Counted from the first letter of the stretch, positions 6,544-14,270 are shown. The stretch is 20,050 nt of DNA from CALMSM01 sp964534095 (GCA_964534095.1 CAZHPF010000008.1:1-20050); one strand, 5' to 3'. Numbers and translations: made by a program. Notes: a model not told the origin generated them from the letters alone.

Positions 6544-7773
6544 CTAACCGCGCAATTTCTTGAACAAGCCTTCTATCATTCCAAATGCTTTTGCGCTTGG
6601 TTTCCCTTTAGCTACAACATGAGGATTAGGCTGCAGTAACATATCGAGCTGCATAAGCCCGATAGCAGTTGCATACGTAGGATCATCGACGATATCAACA
6701 AGCCCTTTTAACTCCTGAAGAGTACCGATACGAGCAGGTAGTTCCAATTTTTGTCGAATGAATTCATCTAATGAAGGTAACTTTGCGGTTCCGCCGACCA
6801 CTACGACTCCGCCAGGAAGTTTACGAGATTTACCTACTCTGCGGAGCTCTTTATCAACGTACTCCAGCAATTCTTCTACCCGAGCCTCAATAATCATATG
6901 GATTTCGCTCTCTGCAAAACTGTACTCTTTGCCATCATACTTCAACGTAACCGAGCCGTAGTCAGGGGTCTCGAGCGAGCCATGCTCCAGCTTAACCTTT
7001 TCAGCAACCGCCAGGTCAGTCTTTAAACCAATAGCCAGGTCATTGGTGATATTAATGCCGCCTATTGGCAAAACAGCAACGTGCTGCACCTCTCCGTCCT
7101 CGATAACCACAAGATTTGTGGTGCCCGCTCCGATATCCAATAATACCGTCCCCGACTCTTTCTGCTGACGGGTTAGAACTGCCTCAGCTGCCGCTAAACT
7201 TGAGACCGTAAAGTGATTTGCTCCGAGCTCTGATTTCTCCAATACCACGGCAAGAGTATTTAGGTTAGGAGTAGATGCGGTGACAATATGGGTATCTACC
7301 TCCAGCCTTACGCCGTGCATACCTACTGGATCCTTAATGTTGTCTTGGCCATCTACCCTATAGTTTTTGGCAAACACTTGAATAATTTCACGGTTCGGTG
7401 GTAACTTCATAACCGTTGCGGCTTCTTCTGCGCGGAAGCGGTCATCATCGGCTATTTCGTGACTAGCCGCACTAATTGCTACCACGCCCTTAGAATTTAG
7501 ACCGGTAACATGAGCCCCATTCACATTCACAGTAGCCCTCTGTATGTGCACCCCGGAAACGCGTTCTGCCTCTGTGATAGTGTGCGTCACCGCTTCAATA
7601 ACATCATCTTGGTGAACAACAACCCCCTTGCGCATACCGGTATTCTCGGACATGCCATGCCCAACAATAGTTATTTCTCCTTGGTTGTTAGCGTCTGGCA
7701 TACCGACAATACAACGGACTGCTGAGGTACCAATATCTAGGCCAAAGAAATAGTTTGGCGTTGTGTCATGCAT
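6544..7773 (-). CDS. ftsA: Cell division protein FtsA
   Basis: Actin-like ATPase that tethers FtsZ to the membrane. The actin-fold phosphate-1 motif FFGLDIGTSAVRCIVG is near the N-terminus, and phosphate-2 GTVLLDIGAGTTNLVVI lies in the middle. An adenosine-type motif GGVVVVGGTAKLPSLDEF precedes the C-terminus. The last residues, AFGMIEGLFKKLRG, form a plausible amphipathic membrane-targeting helix. The frame is open to a TTG at 7809, but I chose the ATG at 7773 (409 aa). A TATACT hexamer ends 6 bases before this ATG and no Shine-Dalgarno site is present, which suggests a leaderless transcript. The TTG lies inside the -35 of that promoter. The gene follows map by 45 bases and precedes ftsZ. 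Confidence 0.95.
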   Translation of the reverse strand: MHDTTPNYFFGLDIGTSAVRCIVGMPDANNQGEITIVGHGMSENTGMRKGVVVHQDDVIEAVTHTITEAERVSGVHIQRATVNVNGAHVTGLNSKGVVAISAASHEIADDDRFRAEEAATVMKLPPNREIIQVFAKNYRVDGQDNIKDPVGMHGVRLEVDTHIVTASTPNLNTLAVVLEKSELGANHFTVSSLAAAEAVLTRQQKESGTVLLDIGAGTTNLVVIEDGEVQHVAVLPIGGINITNDLAIGLKTDLAVAEKVKLEHGSLETPDYGSVTLKYDGKEYSFAESEIHMIIEARVEELLEYVDKELRRVGKSRKLPGGVVVVGGTAKLPSLDEFIRQKLELPARIGTLQELKGLVDIVDDPTYATAIGLMQLDMLLQPNPHVVAKGKPSAKAFGMIEGLFKKLRG

Positions 7774-7779
7774 ACGTGC

Positions 7780-7809
7780 AGTATAGCGCTTATCCTGACT
7801 AGGCTGCAA
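7780..7809 (-). promoter_or_regulatory. Promoter of ftsA, predicted leaderless
   Basis: On the minus strand TTGCAG (7809-7804), an 18-bp spacer and TATACT (7785-7780), then 6 bases and the ATG at 7773. Transcription would begin at or next to the A of ATG. The bases ATAAGCGCTATA across the -10 are identical to part of NrdR box 2 at the nrdR promoter. Confidence 0.6.
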
Positions 7810-7818
7810 GAAAATAAG

Positions 7819-8571
7819 CTAAAGAGCTGTGAGAATTTCTGCTCCAGTGGGCGTGATTAGGACAGTGTGCTCAAAGTGAGCCGCAATTGAATTATCAACC
7901 GTCCTGATTGTCCACCCATCTTGATCCGTTTTTACTTTGTAAGAACCCAGCGTTGCCATTGGCTCAATAGCAATAGTCATACCGGCTCGCAATATGGATC
8001 CCTCTGATTTTTTACCAAAGTTAGGGACATTGGGATCTTCATGCATTTCATGGCCAACTCCATGACCAACAAGATCACGTACAATTCCATAGCCGCCTTT
8101 CGTGAGAACCGCCTCTACTGCTGCTGAAATTTCACCGACTCTAATATCTGCCTTACATGCATCAATACCAGCATACAAAGCTTGACGCGTAGTTTCCGCT
8201 AACTTTTGTATCTTTTTGTCCGCTTTACCGATAATTACCGACACAGCCGCATCAGTTATCAAACCTTTATGGGTGACACAAAAATCTAGCCCTACTATAT
8301 CACCCTCTTTCAGTAAATGGTCTCGCTTCGGGATGCCATGGACTACTTCGTCGTTAACCGAAACACATATGACATCCGGAAACCCTCCATACCCTAATAT
8401 CGTAGGCTGACCCCCTAGTTTTCGTAACTCTTGCTTGGCTACTTCGGCAACATCTTTCGTCGACATCCCAGCACCTACCTGCTGTTCAAGCACATGCAGT
8501 ACCTGGGCAAGCATCCGTCCACCCTCACGCATAGCTTGGATTTCAGCTTCAGTCTTTACTTGAGTCATCAT
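7819..8571 (-). CDS. map: Methionine aminopeptidase, type I
   Basis: Removes the N-terminal methionine from nascent proteins after deformylation. The 250-residue length and pita-bread fold motifs are standard. Predicted metal ligands are Asp96 (GLDFCVT), Asp107 (LITDAA), His170 (GHGVGHEMHE), Glu203 (AIEPM) and Glu234 (AHFEHT). His79 (VVHGI) is the substrate-side histidine. Numbering is within one residue of E. coli MetAP from memory. There is no N-terminal zinc-finger extension. The start at 8571 overlaps the adk stop (ATGA); a second ATG follows immediately at 8568 and could equally serve. adk-map adjacency is common in bacteria. The deformylase and formyltransferase genes also lie in this window, on the other strand. 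Confidence 0.97.
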   Translation of the reverse strand: MMTQVKTEAEIQAMREGGRMLAQVLHVLEQQVGAGMSTKDVAEVAKQELRKLGGQPTILGYGGFPDVICVSVNDEVVHGIPKRDHLLKEGDIVGLDFCVTHKGLITDAAVSVIIGKADKKIQKLAETTRQALYAGIDACKADIRVGEISAAVEAVLTKGGYGIVRDLVGHGVGHEMHEDPNVPNFGKKSEGSILRAGMTIAIEPMATLGSYKVKTDQDGWTIRTVDNSIAAHFEHTVLITPTGAEILTAL

Positions 8572-9107
8572 ACAAGGGGCTTGACTGCTTTCAGAATAGA
8601 TTCATGAACCTCCTGAACTAACTGTTCTCCGTCTATATCGAATACTGGCACACCTGCCTCTTTCATCTCGGCCAGAATAGGTTTAATAGATTCTTCATAC
8701 TCTCTAAAACGTTTAGCAATTGCGTCTTTGTGATCATCTGGGCGGCCCCGGGCAAGCAAACGACTGCTTACTACTTCCTCTGATGCCTTAATATGAATAA
8801 CTGCGGTTATATTTAGCTGTCGGTGTTTCATTTGATTCAACAACCAGTCAGCCTGTTGGATAGTTCGCGGGAAACCATCGAGGATAAACTCTTTTTTGGC
8901 GTCAATCATATTAAAAATTTTCTGTACCAGTTCAATAATTTCGTGATCGCCAATCAATTTTCCGTCAAGCATGGCCTTCCGACGCTCACCATTAATAAGC
9001 ATACGGAGAAATTCACCCGTAGAAAGCCAAGGTAAGCCTAGTTCGTCTGCAAGTTGTCTCCCCTGTACACTTTTTCCTGATCCAGCAACGCCCATAAAAA
9101 CTATCAC
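8568..9107 (-). CDS. adk: Adenylate kinase (short, zinc-free lid)
   Basis: Interconverts AMP, ADP and ATP in the cytosol. P-loop GVAGSGKS is at residues 6-13, the AMP-binding region STGEFLRMLI follows, and LDGFPRT is near residue 76. The lid is short: RLLARGRPDDHKDAIAKRFREYEE goes straight from the first lid arginine to the DD-x-x-x-x-x-x-RF segment. There is no zinc-binding insertion. The 179-residue length fits the short form. The start is GTG at 9107, overlapping the yqeY TGA stop as GTGA, with AAGGAG 9 bases upstream. The stop in turn overlaps map. Coupled translation with both neighbours is expected. Confidence 0.95.
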   Translation of the reverse strand: MIVFMGVAGSGKSVQGRQLADELGLPWLSTGEFLRMLINGERRKAMLDGKLIGDHEIIELVQKIFNMIDAKKEFILDGFPRTIQQADWLLNQMKHRQLNITAVIHIKASEEVVSSRLLARGRPDDHKDAIAKRFREYEESIKPILAEMKEAGVPVFDIDGEQLVQEVHESILKAVKPLV

Positions 9108-9559
9108 GATGTTATTCTCCTTTTTACTGCCTCAGCAACGCGCCCGCCATCAACCGTTGCTCCGGCTTTTTGCTTAACCGATCCTATCACTTGCCCCATA
9201 ACGCGGTTGTCTACCGTATCGAATTGGGCTAATACCATGCTAATAATTTCATCTAGCTCCCTATCGGTCAACTGTTGCGGTAAATATTGACTAATTACTC
9301 GTTTTTCCGCGAGTTCCGCGACCGACTTTTCATGGTCACCACCTCGTTCATACAAGTCAGCACTTTCTTGGCGTTTCTTTGATTCTTTTGTCAGCAATTG
9401 CACAATTGTTTCATCTTCAAGCCCTTTTTCTCGACTGCCAGCTGCTACTTCAGCATACAGAACGACACTCTTAAGACCCCTGAGCGTGGTGACCAACACT
9501 TTATCGCCAGCAAGCATCGCGGTCTTTAAGTCAGCGTCTATTTGCTGTTTTAACCCCAT
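9104..9559 (-). CDS. yqeY: GatB/YqeY-domain protein
   Basis: A 151-residue all-helical protein of the YqeY family, related to the tail domain of GatB/GatE of the tRNA-dependent amidotransferases. Family hallmarks seen are LRGLKSVVLYAEV near the start, a helix with KESKKRQESADLYERGGD, YLPQQLTDRELDEII, and the C-terminal VMGQVIGSVKQKAGATVDGGRVAEAVKRRI. The exact function of stand-alone YqeY is not established; a role in tRNA handling is usually proposed. It sits between rpsU and adk; rpsU-yqeY adjacency is common in bacteria. AAGGA 9 bases upstream supports the ATG at 9559. The stop overlaps the adk GTG start. Confidence 0.93.
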   Translation of the reverse strand: MGLKQQIDADLKTAMLAGDKVLVTTLRGLKSVVLYAEVAAGSREKGLEDETIVQLLTKESKKRQESADLYERGGDHEKSVAELAEKRVISQYLPQQLTDRELDEIISMVLAQFDTVDNRVMGQVIGSVKQKAGATVDGGRVAEAVKRRITS

Positions 9560-9582
9560 ATAATGATTTCCTTGCTTGCTCT

Positions 9583-9612
9583 AGTGTAGCAAAAATTACT
9601 AACGCTGCCCAA
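9583..9612 (-). promoter_or_regulatory. Possible internal promoter ahead of yqeY
   Basis: On the minus strand TTGGGC (9612-9607), an 18-bp spacer and TACACT (9588-9583). The -35 lies in the last codons of rpsU. It is a weak match and could be coincidental. Confidence 0.3.
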
Positions 9613-9820
9613 GCTTAAGTTTTTTGACCTTTATTGCTTTGCGCTCTTGGCGAATAATTGCCTTACGGCGACGATCTCGCTTACTAAGCGGTTTTTCGAA
9701 AAACTCACCTTGCTTGACAGTAGTAACCACCCCCGATTGCTGCACCTTTCGGGTAAAGCGTCGTATGAGGTTTTCAGTAGATTCTTTGGTGTCTTTTCGT
9801 GTAACTTGTATCATAATCAC
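9599..9820 (-). CDS. rpsU: Small ribosomal subunit protein bS21
   Basis: A small basic protein of the 30S platform near the anti-Shine-Dalgarno end of 16S rRNA. It shows the typical order TENLIRRFTRKVQQSGVV, EFFEKPLSKRDRRRKA, and a lysine/arginine-rich C-terminus. Two starts are possible. GTG at 9820 lies 5 bases after a TATACT -10 element, so it would be leaderless. ATG at 9814 gives the family-like MIQVTRKD start. The first would add two residues. I list the longer form, but the ATG is about equally likely. It heads the chain rpsU-yqeY-adk-map-ftsA and has a good promoter directly upstream. Confidence 0.93.
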   Translation of the reverse strand: MIMIQVTRKDTKESTENLIRRFTRKVQQSGVVTTVKQGEFFEKPLSKRDRRRKAIIRQERKAIKVKKLKLGQR

Positions 9821-9825
9821 CGGTA

Positions 9826-9854
9826 AGTATAACGTAACAGCGTGGTATCCGCAA
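9826..9854 (-). promoter_or_regulatory. Promoter of the rpsU-yqeY-adk-map operon
   Basis: On the minus strand TTGCGG (9854-9849), a 17-bp spacer and TATACT (9831-9826). Only 5 bases separate the -10 from the GTG start of rpsU, and 11 from the ATG. It lies between rpsU and the stop of the winged-helix gene. Confidence 0.7.
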
Positions 9855-9857
9855 GAC

Positions 9858-10151
9858 TTAAGGAATAATTTTTTGTTTTTTCTGTGTGATTCGTTGTGAT
9901 TTTAACACTATACTTTGTAGCTCTTTGAATATCGGGAACTGTTTATTGGTATGGTATGTCTTCGTATTGCCTTGTCTTTCCGAAATCAAAAAACCGACTT
10001 TTTCTAATCGTTTAAGTTCTCGCTGTATATTGCCAGCATCCTCTTTGATTAGTTTAGCAAGTCCGCGTACATGCGTCTTAAAATCAGGATACTTAGCATA
10101 GACAACTATGATTTTGCGACGAACTCGGGAAGTAATAAATACATCTAACAT
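9858..10151 (-). CDS. Small winged-helix DNA-binding protein
   Basis: A 97-residue protein with a winged helix-turn-helix of ArsR/MarR type. VRGLAKLIKEDAGNIQRELKRLEKVGFLISERQGNTKTYHTN (about 29-70) reads as helix, turn, recognition helix, then a two-strand wing. It is basic at the C-terminus. There is no cysteine cluster or ligand domain, so no effector can be guessed. It probably acts as a dimer. The ATG at 10151 has no clear Shine-Dalgarno site. An inverted repeat with TAAGCTT arms lies between its -10 and its start codon, a natural site for self-repression. Its promoter is divergent from and overlaps that of priA, so it may also affect priA. Fold is fairly certain; targets are inference. 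Confidence 0.8.
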   Translation of the reverse strand: MLDVFITSRVRRKIIVVYAKYPDFKTHVRGLAKLIKEDAGNIQRELKRLEKVGFLISERQGNTKTYHTNKQFPIFKELQSIVLKSQRITQKKQKIIP

Positions 10152-10184
10152 AAGCTTATTGTTATTAGAACAACGTAAAGCTTA
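10151..10184. promoter_or_regulatory. Inverted repeat, candidate operator of the winged-helix gene
   Basis: TAAGCTT (10151-10157) and AAGCTTA (10178-10184) are inverted arms. Inside them TTGTT (10159-10163) and AACAA (10169-10173) form a second arm pair, offset by a few bases. The repeat runs from the start codon to the -10 of the winged-helix gene, so a bound dimer would block that promoter. Confidence 0.45.
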
Positions 10185-10212
10185 GTATAGTCGTCCAATT
10201 GATAGATTTCAA
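10184..10212 (-). promoter_or_regulatory. Promoter of the winged-helix gene
   Basis: On the minus strand TTGAAA (10212-10207), a 17-bp spacer and TATACT (10189-10184). It predicts a leader of about 25-27 bases. Its -35 overlaps the -35 of the divergent priA promoter. Confidence 0.6.
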
Positions 10213-10237
10213 CACTTTTTTTGAGAAAGCATATAAT
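10208..10237 (+). promoter_or_regulatory. Promoter of priA, predicted leaderless
   Basis: A perfect TATAAT at 10232-10237 with a weak TTCAAC at 10208-10213 (18-bp spacer). Six bases separate the -10 from the ATG at 10244 and there is no Shine-Dalgarno site, so the mRNA should start at or beside the start codon. Confidence 0.65.
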
Positions 10238-10243
10238 AGTGGT

Positions 10244-12181
10244 ATGTATTACAGAGTTTTAGTTGGATCACAGCGGTATCACGGCACGGAAGCGCTCACT
10301 TACTCAAGCGACGACAAGTTAGACCCCGGTCAAATTGTAAGAGTTATGCTAGGTAAAACACCTGTCCTTGGTATCCTGTACGAGCCCACTGATCAGCCAT
10401 CGTTTGCCACAAAGCCTATTTTACAGTGGTGGAAAGACGTGGTTGTACCTAAGACAACGCTTTTGCTTATGAAGTGGCTCTATGATTACTATCCCGCTCC
10501 GCTTGGATCCGTTACCGAGTTATTTACACCTCCAGCTCTCCCTAAAATGCTTGCCGAGGCTCCTGGTACTACCAATGTCATGAAGCCCCACACCTCCATA
10601 CTGCCACCCCTTACCTCGCAACAGAGTGAAGCAATTCACACCATTGCTACTTCAGAATATCGCTCGGTACTATTACATGGAGATACGGGTACAGGTAAAA
10701 CCCGCCTATATCTAGAGCTAACACTTCAACAGATAGAACAAGGGAAATCAGTTATTCTTACAACGCCAGAAATTGGCCTTACAAAACCTCTTGTAGAGAT
10801 CTTAACGCGAGTATTTGGTAAACGAGTCATTGTTACTCACTCGGGTATGACCGCAGCCTCACGTCGGAAGCAATGGCTCAGAGTATGTACGAGTGCTTTG
10901 CCCGTTATTGTTGTTGGGCCGCGTTCGGCGTTATTTTATCCAGTCAAGAACGTCGGTTTGATTATTGTGGACGAAGCCCATGATAGTGCCTACAAACAGG
11001 ATCAAGCGCCGCATTACCAAGCCACTCGTATTGCAGCAAAATTACGAGAACTTCATAATGCTACTCTCGTCTTGGGTACTGCAACGCCTCTTATATCCGA
11101 CTACTATGCGTTTACTGCCAAGGGCTTACCCGTTATTCGGCTTACAAAGGCAGCTGTTAGCTCATCAGCTACCGTTGATCAACAAGTGATTGATGCCCGT
11201 GAGCGCAGTAATTTTACTCGCTCGGCTTACCTATCTAACCACTTGCTTGACGGAATAAGCCAAGCACTTGCCAAACAAGAGCAATCTCTACTATTTCTCA
11301 ATCGACGTGGAAGCGCTCGAGTGGTTATGTGCCAAAACTGCGGATGGCGAGCCTTGTGCCCACACTGCGATACATTACTCACTTTTCATGCAGACACCCA
11401 TAATATGCGATGTCATGGGTGTGATTTTAAGGATAGCGTGCCCATCTCGTGTCCTGCCTGCAAGGCGCCCGACATATTATTTAAGTCCATTGGCACTAAA
11501 GCACTTGAAGCTGAGTTAATTAGACATTTTCCTAGCGCGAAAATAGCGCGATTTGATGGTGATACACATCACTCAGAGAGTCTCGATGCTCGATTTAGCG
11601 ACCTCCATTCAGGTACTATTGATATCCTAATTGGCACACAGGTAATCGCAAAAGGATTTGACCTTCCAAAGCTCAGTATTGTAGGTATTGTCCAGGCAGA
11701 TGTAAGCCTTTCTATTCCTGATTACACAGCTGCGGAGCGTACTTATCAACTGTTGAGCCAAGTGAGCGGAAGAATAGGTCGAGGACATCGTAATGGGACT
11801 CTTATTTTGCAAACCTACCGTCCAGATAGCTCAATTATTTCCTGCGCATTGAGCAAAAATTACAACGACTTTTACAAACAGGAGCTGCAGGAAAGGAAAA
11901 CTTATAGGTTTCCGCCTTTTACTCACTTAATGACCGTCACCTGTAATCGCACGTCAAGCAAATCTGCAGAAGCAGCATGCCTAAAAGCCAAGCAATTGCT
12001 TTACAGTAACGTGGCTGGTATAGCCATAGACGGCCCATCGCCTCGATTTATTGAAAAAGTAGCCGACAAGTACGCTTGGCATCTTATCGTCCGTGCAAAA
12101 TCCCGTACGAAGCTCCTGGAGGCTATCAAACACCTGCCCGCAAACTGTATCCCCAACCTAGACCCCACTACTCTTCTTTAG
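10244..12181 (+). CDS. priA: Primosomal protein N' (replication restart helicase PriA)
   Basis: Superfamily 2 helicase that reloads the replisome at stalled forks. Chosen start MYYRVLV (645 aa). The frame is open upstream to 10199, but the added residues would span the promoter. The N-terminal DNA-binding region is at about 1-115. Walker A is GDTGTGKT at 146-153, DEAH at 243-246, and GTAT (motif III) just after. Between the helicase lobes lies the PriA zinc-binding insert, with CQNCGWRALCPHC then CHGCDFKDSVPISCPAC (about 359-402), four CxxC pairs in all. GTQVIAKGFD and QVSGRIGRG are the later helicase motifs. The length is slightly shorter than E. coli PriA. It starts the plus-strand group with def and fmt; priA-def-fmt order is common in bacteria. 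Confidence 0.96.
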   Translation: MYYRVLVGSQRYHGTEALTYSSDDKLDPGQIVRVMLGKTPVLGILYEPTDQPSFATKPILQWWKDVVVPKTTLLLMKWLYDYYPAPLGSVTELFTPPALPKMLAEAPGTTNVMKPHTSILPPLTSQQSEAIHTIATSEYRSVLLHGDTGTGKTRLYLELTLQQIEQGKSVILTTPEIGLTKPLVEILTRVFGKRVIVTHSGMTAASRRKQWLRVCTSALPVIVVGPRSALFYPVKNVGLIIVDEAHDSAYKQDQAPHYQATRIAAKLRELHNATLVLGTATPLISDYYAFTAKGLPVIRLTKAAVSSSATVDQQVIDARERSNFTRSAYLSNHLLDGISQALAKQEQSLLFLNRRGSARVVMCQNCGWRALCPHCDTLLTFHADTHNMRCHGCDFKDSVPISCPACKAPDILFKSIGTKALEAELIRHFPSAKIARFDGDTHHSESLDARFSDLHSGTIDILIGTQVIAKGFDLPKLSIVGIVQADVSLSIPDYTAAERTYQLLSQVSGRIGRGHRNGTLILQTYRPDSSIISCALSKNYNDFYKQELQERKTYRFPPFTHLMTVTCNRTSSKSAEAACLKAKQLLYSNVAGIAIDGPSPRFIEKVADKYAWHLIVRAKSRTKLLEAIKHLPANCIPNLDPTTLL

Positions 12182-12219
12182 CCACAATCAAAACAACCAA
12201 TCTAATGAAATAATACAAT

Positions 12220-12249
12220 TTGGGGCATAAACAACAGATACGTTATACT
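12220..12249 (+). promoter_or_regulatory. Promoter of def-fmt, very short leader
   Basis: TTGGGG (12220-12225), an 18-bp spacer and TATACT (12244-12249). Nine bases separate the -10 from the ATG at 12259, and no Shine-Dalgarno site is present. The transcript would begin within about 0-3 bases of the start codon. Confidence 0.55.
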
Positions 12250-12258
12250 ATTTGCAAT

Positions 12259-12840
12259 ATGTCCGCCACAAAAGACGATATTATTACTCTTCCTGATCCT
12301 CATTTACGGGAAGGATCACGTAAAGTCGGAATTATTGATGATAAAATCAAAGAAATTATCGCCCATATGGAAGCGGCAACCCTGGACTGGGAAGACTCTC
12401 GTGCCCATGAAGTCGGTGTGGCACTTGCCGCTGTTCAAATAGATAAAAAATATCGGATAGTGGTAATACGTAACAATTTTGACAACAAAGAAGATCGAAC
12501 ATTCCAAGTACTCATAAACCCCGAAATAGCTAAACTCGAAGGAGAAATTATTGAAGACTACGAGGGCTGTTTAAGTATTAGGGATATATACGGTCGAGTT
12601 CCTCGATATGAAAAAGCCCGCATAAAAGCCCTTAACGTACATGGCAAACCAATTAGGCTAACAGTGACTGGTTTTTTGGCACGTATATTGCAGCACGAGA
12701 TCGACCATACTAATGGTATTGTATTTATTGACCATATTAAGGATACCGAAGATGCTTTTTTCCATCTGCAAGAAGATGGAAAGCTAGAACCACTCGACTA
12801 TGAAAAAGACATCAAAAACAATCGTATTCTTTGGGAATGA
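12259..12840 (+). CDS. def: Peptide deformylase
   Basis: Metalloenzyme that removes the formyl group from N-terminal fMet. All three family motifs are present: GVALAAVQI (53-61; usually GxGLAAxQ, here Ala replaces the second Gly), EGCLS at 102-106 with metal ligand Cys104, and QHEIDH at 145-150 with His146, Glu147 and His150. The 193 residues include a polar C-terminal tail after HIKD. The open frame extends upstream to a TTG, which I rejected because that stretch contains the promoter. ATG at 12259 gives MSATKDD. The 3' end overlaps fmt by 41 bases, so translation of the two is linked. Type 1 versus 2 cannot be settled by eye. Confidence 0.95.
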   Translation: MSATKDDIITLPDPHLREGSRKVGIIDDKIKEIIAHMEAATLDWEDSRAHEVGVALAAVQIDKKYRIVVIRNNFDNKEDRTFQVLINPEIAKLEGEIIEDYEGCLSIRDIYGRVPRYEKARIKALNVHGKPIRLTVTGFLARILQHEIDHTNGIVFIDHIKDTEDAFFHLQEDGKLEPLDYEKDIKNNRILWE

Positions 12841-13744
12841 GCGCTTAGCCACCGGCGTAAGCACAAACACTCCCACCCTACAAAGGCTAGTGAAAGCTGG
12901 GTACGACGTGAAGGCTGTGATAGCTAAAAACGATCCTGCTCGTTCTCGAAACTCTCGACCCTTAGAAATAGCAGAAGTAGCAAAAAACCATAATATCGTC
13001 CTGCTATCACCGTCAAAATTGTCCGAAATTAAACAATTTATCTCAGAACTAAACCCGAGTATAGGTATACTCGTTGCTTATGGAAAAATCGTGCCGCAGT
13101 GGTTCATCGATTTGTTCCCTTATGGGATTATTAACATCCACCCTTCTCTGTTACCCCTTCATCGCGGACCGACGCCAATCGAAAGTACGATTCTAGAGAA
13201 TGGTGACGAGACAGGCGTATCACTTATGCAACTTTCGAGTCAAATGGATGCAGGGCCAGTCTATGATCAAAGAGCTGTTAAGCTTACAGGCACTGAAACA
13301 AAGCAAGATTTATCTGATCTCCTTTTAGATATAGGCGCGGAAATGCTAGAAACTGCCCTCCCTGCTATATTAAACGGCTCCCTCGAGCCAGCCAAACAGA
13401 ATGAAACCAAAGCGACCTACGATAGCATGATCAGAAAACAAGACGGTATTATTCGATGGAACGAATCAGCAGAGCTTATTGCACGAAAAATCCGCGCCTA
13501 CGCATACTGGCCTGGTTCGCGCACTACACTTGCCGGTAAAGATGTCATTATCACACAGGCTCATGCCGTCCTTAGTCAGCCCACGGGTTCGAAACCAGGT
13601 GATATAACAATCGTAAAAGATACCGGGGTAATTATGATTGCAGCTAGTAACGGATCCGTGTGTATTGAAAAGCTTAAGCCCGCCGGTAAGCAAGAAATGA
13701 CCACTCGAGCCTTTTTGGCAGGACATGAGAAAAACCTCCGGTAG
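12800..13744 (+). CDS. fmt: Methionyl-tRNA formyltransferase
   Basis: Transfers a formyl group from 10-formyl-THF to Met-tRNAi. The formyltransferase domain (about 6-190) begins KTIVFFGNERLATGV. The catalytic loop is INIHPSLLPLHRGPTPIE, with Asn112 and His114, and Asp150 in SSQMDAGPVYDQ. These are the Asn-His-Asp triad of the fold. The C-terminal OB-like domain starts near AELIARKIRAYAYWPGSRTTL and carries tRNA contacts in the family. The 314-residue length is normal. The ATG at 12800 lies inside def, a 41-bp overlap in another frame. No later in-frame Met would keep the first beta-strand. It ends 7 bases before the converging DUF5663-like gene, with no visible terminator between them. Confidence 0.95.
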   Translation: MKKTSKTIVFFGNERLATGVSTNTPTLQRLVKAGYDVKAVIAKNDPARSRNSRPLEIAEVAKNHNIVLLSPSKLSEIKQFISELNPSIGILVAYGKIVPQWFIDLFPYGIINIHPSLLPLHRGPTPIESTILENGDETGVSLMQLSSQMDAGPVYDQRAVKLTGTETKQDLSDLLLDIGAEMLETALPAILNGSLEPAKQNETKATYDSMIRKQDGIIRWNESAELIARKIRAYAYWPGSRTTLAGKDVIITQAHAVLSQPTGSKPGDITIVKDTGVIMIAASNGSVCIEKLKPAGKQEMTTRAFLAGHEKNLR

Positions 13745-13751
13745 GAAAAAT

Positions 13752-14246
13752 TCAAGCGGCAGGAGCTAAAGGTGGCTGCTGATTAGCTTCAGAGGGTGGT
13801 TGGATTTGTTGCGCAGGAGCTTGTGGTGGTACAGCTTGTTGTGCCCCTGAAGGAGTAGAAGAAGTCTGAGGCTGCAGAAACGGCTGATTGGGTGGCTGCT
13901 GCAGAGGCACAGTCTGGGGCTGTTGGGCAAGTGCCGCCTGAGAAGCAGCCACAATCTGAGGAGCGCTTGCTTTTATTTCGGCTTTTAGCTTTTCAAGCTC
14001 ATCGGCTACCACTTGTTTGTAGTTCGGGAAGTTTGTCTCTAACCATTTCAGCGCACCCGCCTCATCATTGCGATCAATAAATCCTTCAAACTCATCAAGC
14101 TGAGCATCGGTCATCTGCTCAGCAAGCTTCATTCCTACGCGCATTTCAAGCGTTTCGTAGATATGAGCAAGCATTTTATTCTTTTCATCGGGCGGCAGGC
14201 TACCCAAGCCAAGTTCTACGAGTAATTGATTATCGAGCTTAAACAT
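13752..14246 (-). CDS. DUF5663-like protein with Pro/Gln-rich tail
   Basis: A 164-residue protein in two parts. Residues 1-95 (ELGLGSLPPDEKNKMLAHIYETLEMRVG, then MTDAQLDEFEGFIDRNDEAGALKWLETNFPNY) are helical and acidic. They resemble DUF5663 domains of Patescibacteria from memory. Residues 96-164 are low complexity, rich in Pro, Gln and Ala, and presumably disordered. The function is unknown. It lacks a signal peptide, membrane segment or catalytic motif. ATG at 14246 has AAAGGA 8 bases upstream, and a candidate promoter (TTGCTC/TACAAT) sits in the end of the upstream gene. It is the last gene of the rpsA-infB group on this strand and converges on fmt. Confidence 0.82.
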   Translation of the reverse strand: MFKLDNQLLVELGLGSLPPDEKNKMLAHIYETLEMRVGMKLAEQMTDAQLDEFEGFIDRNDEAGALKWLETNFPNYKQVVADELEKLKAEIKASAPQIVAASQAALAQQPQTVPLQQPPNQPFLQPQTSSTPSGAQQAVPPQAPAQQIQPPSEANQQPPLAPAA

Positions 14247-14270
14247 TGATCATATCCTTTCGTTACCGAT

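Noticed and set aside
7774..7809. TTG start for ftsA at 7809
   Set aside because: The TTG lies in a promoter -35 element and the added residues span the promoter; FtsA homology begins after the ATG at 7773.
10199..10243. Upstream start of priA
   Set aside because: The stretch contains the perfect TATAAT 6 bases before the ATG at 10244 and adds no PriA-like sequence.
13745..13751. Terminator between converging fmt and the DUF5663-like gene
   Set aside because: Only 7 bases lie between the stops and no hairpin with a T-run is seen on either strand nearby.
13766..13960. Low-complexity CAG/CTG-like stretch as a tandem repeat
   Set aside because: It is the coding sequence for the Pro/Gln-rich tail; codons vary and no exact repeat unit recurs.
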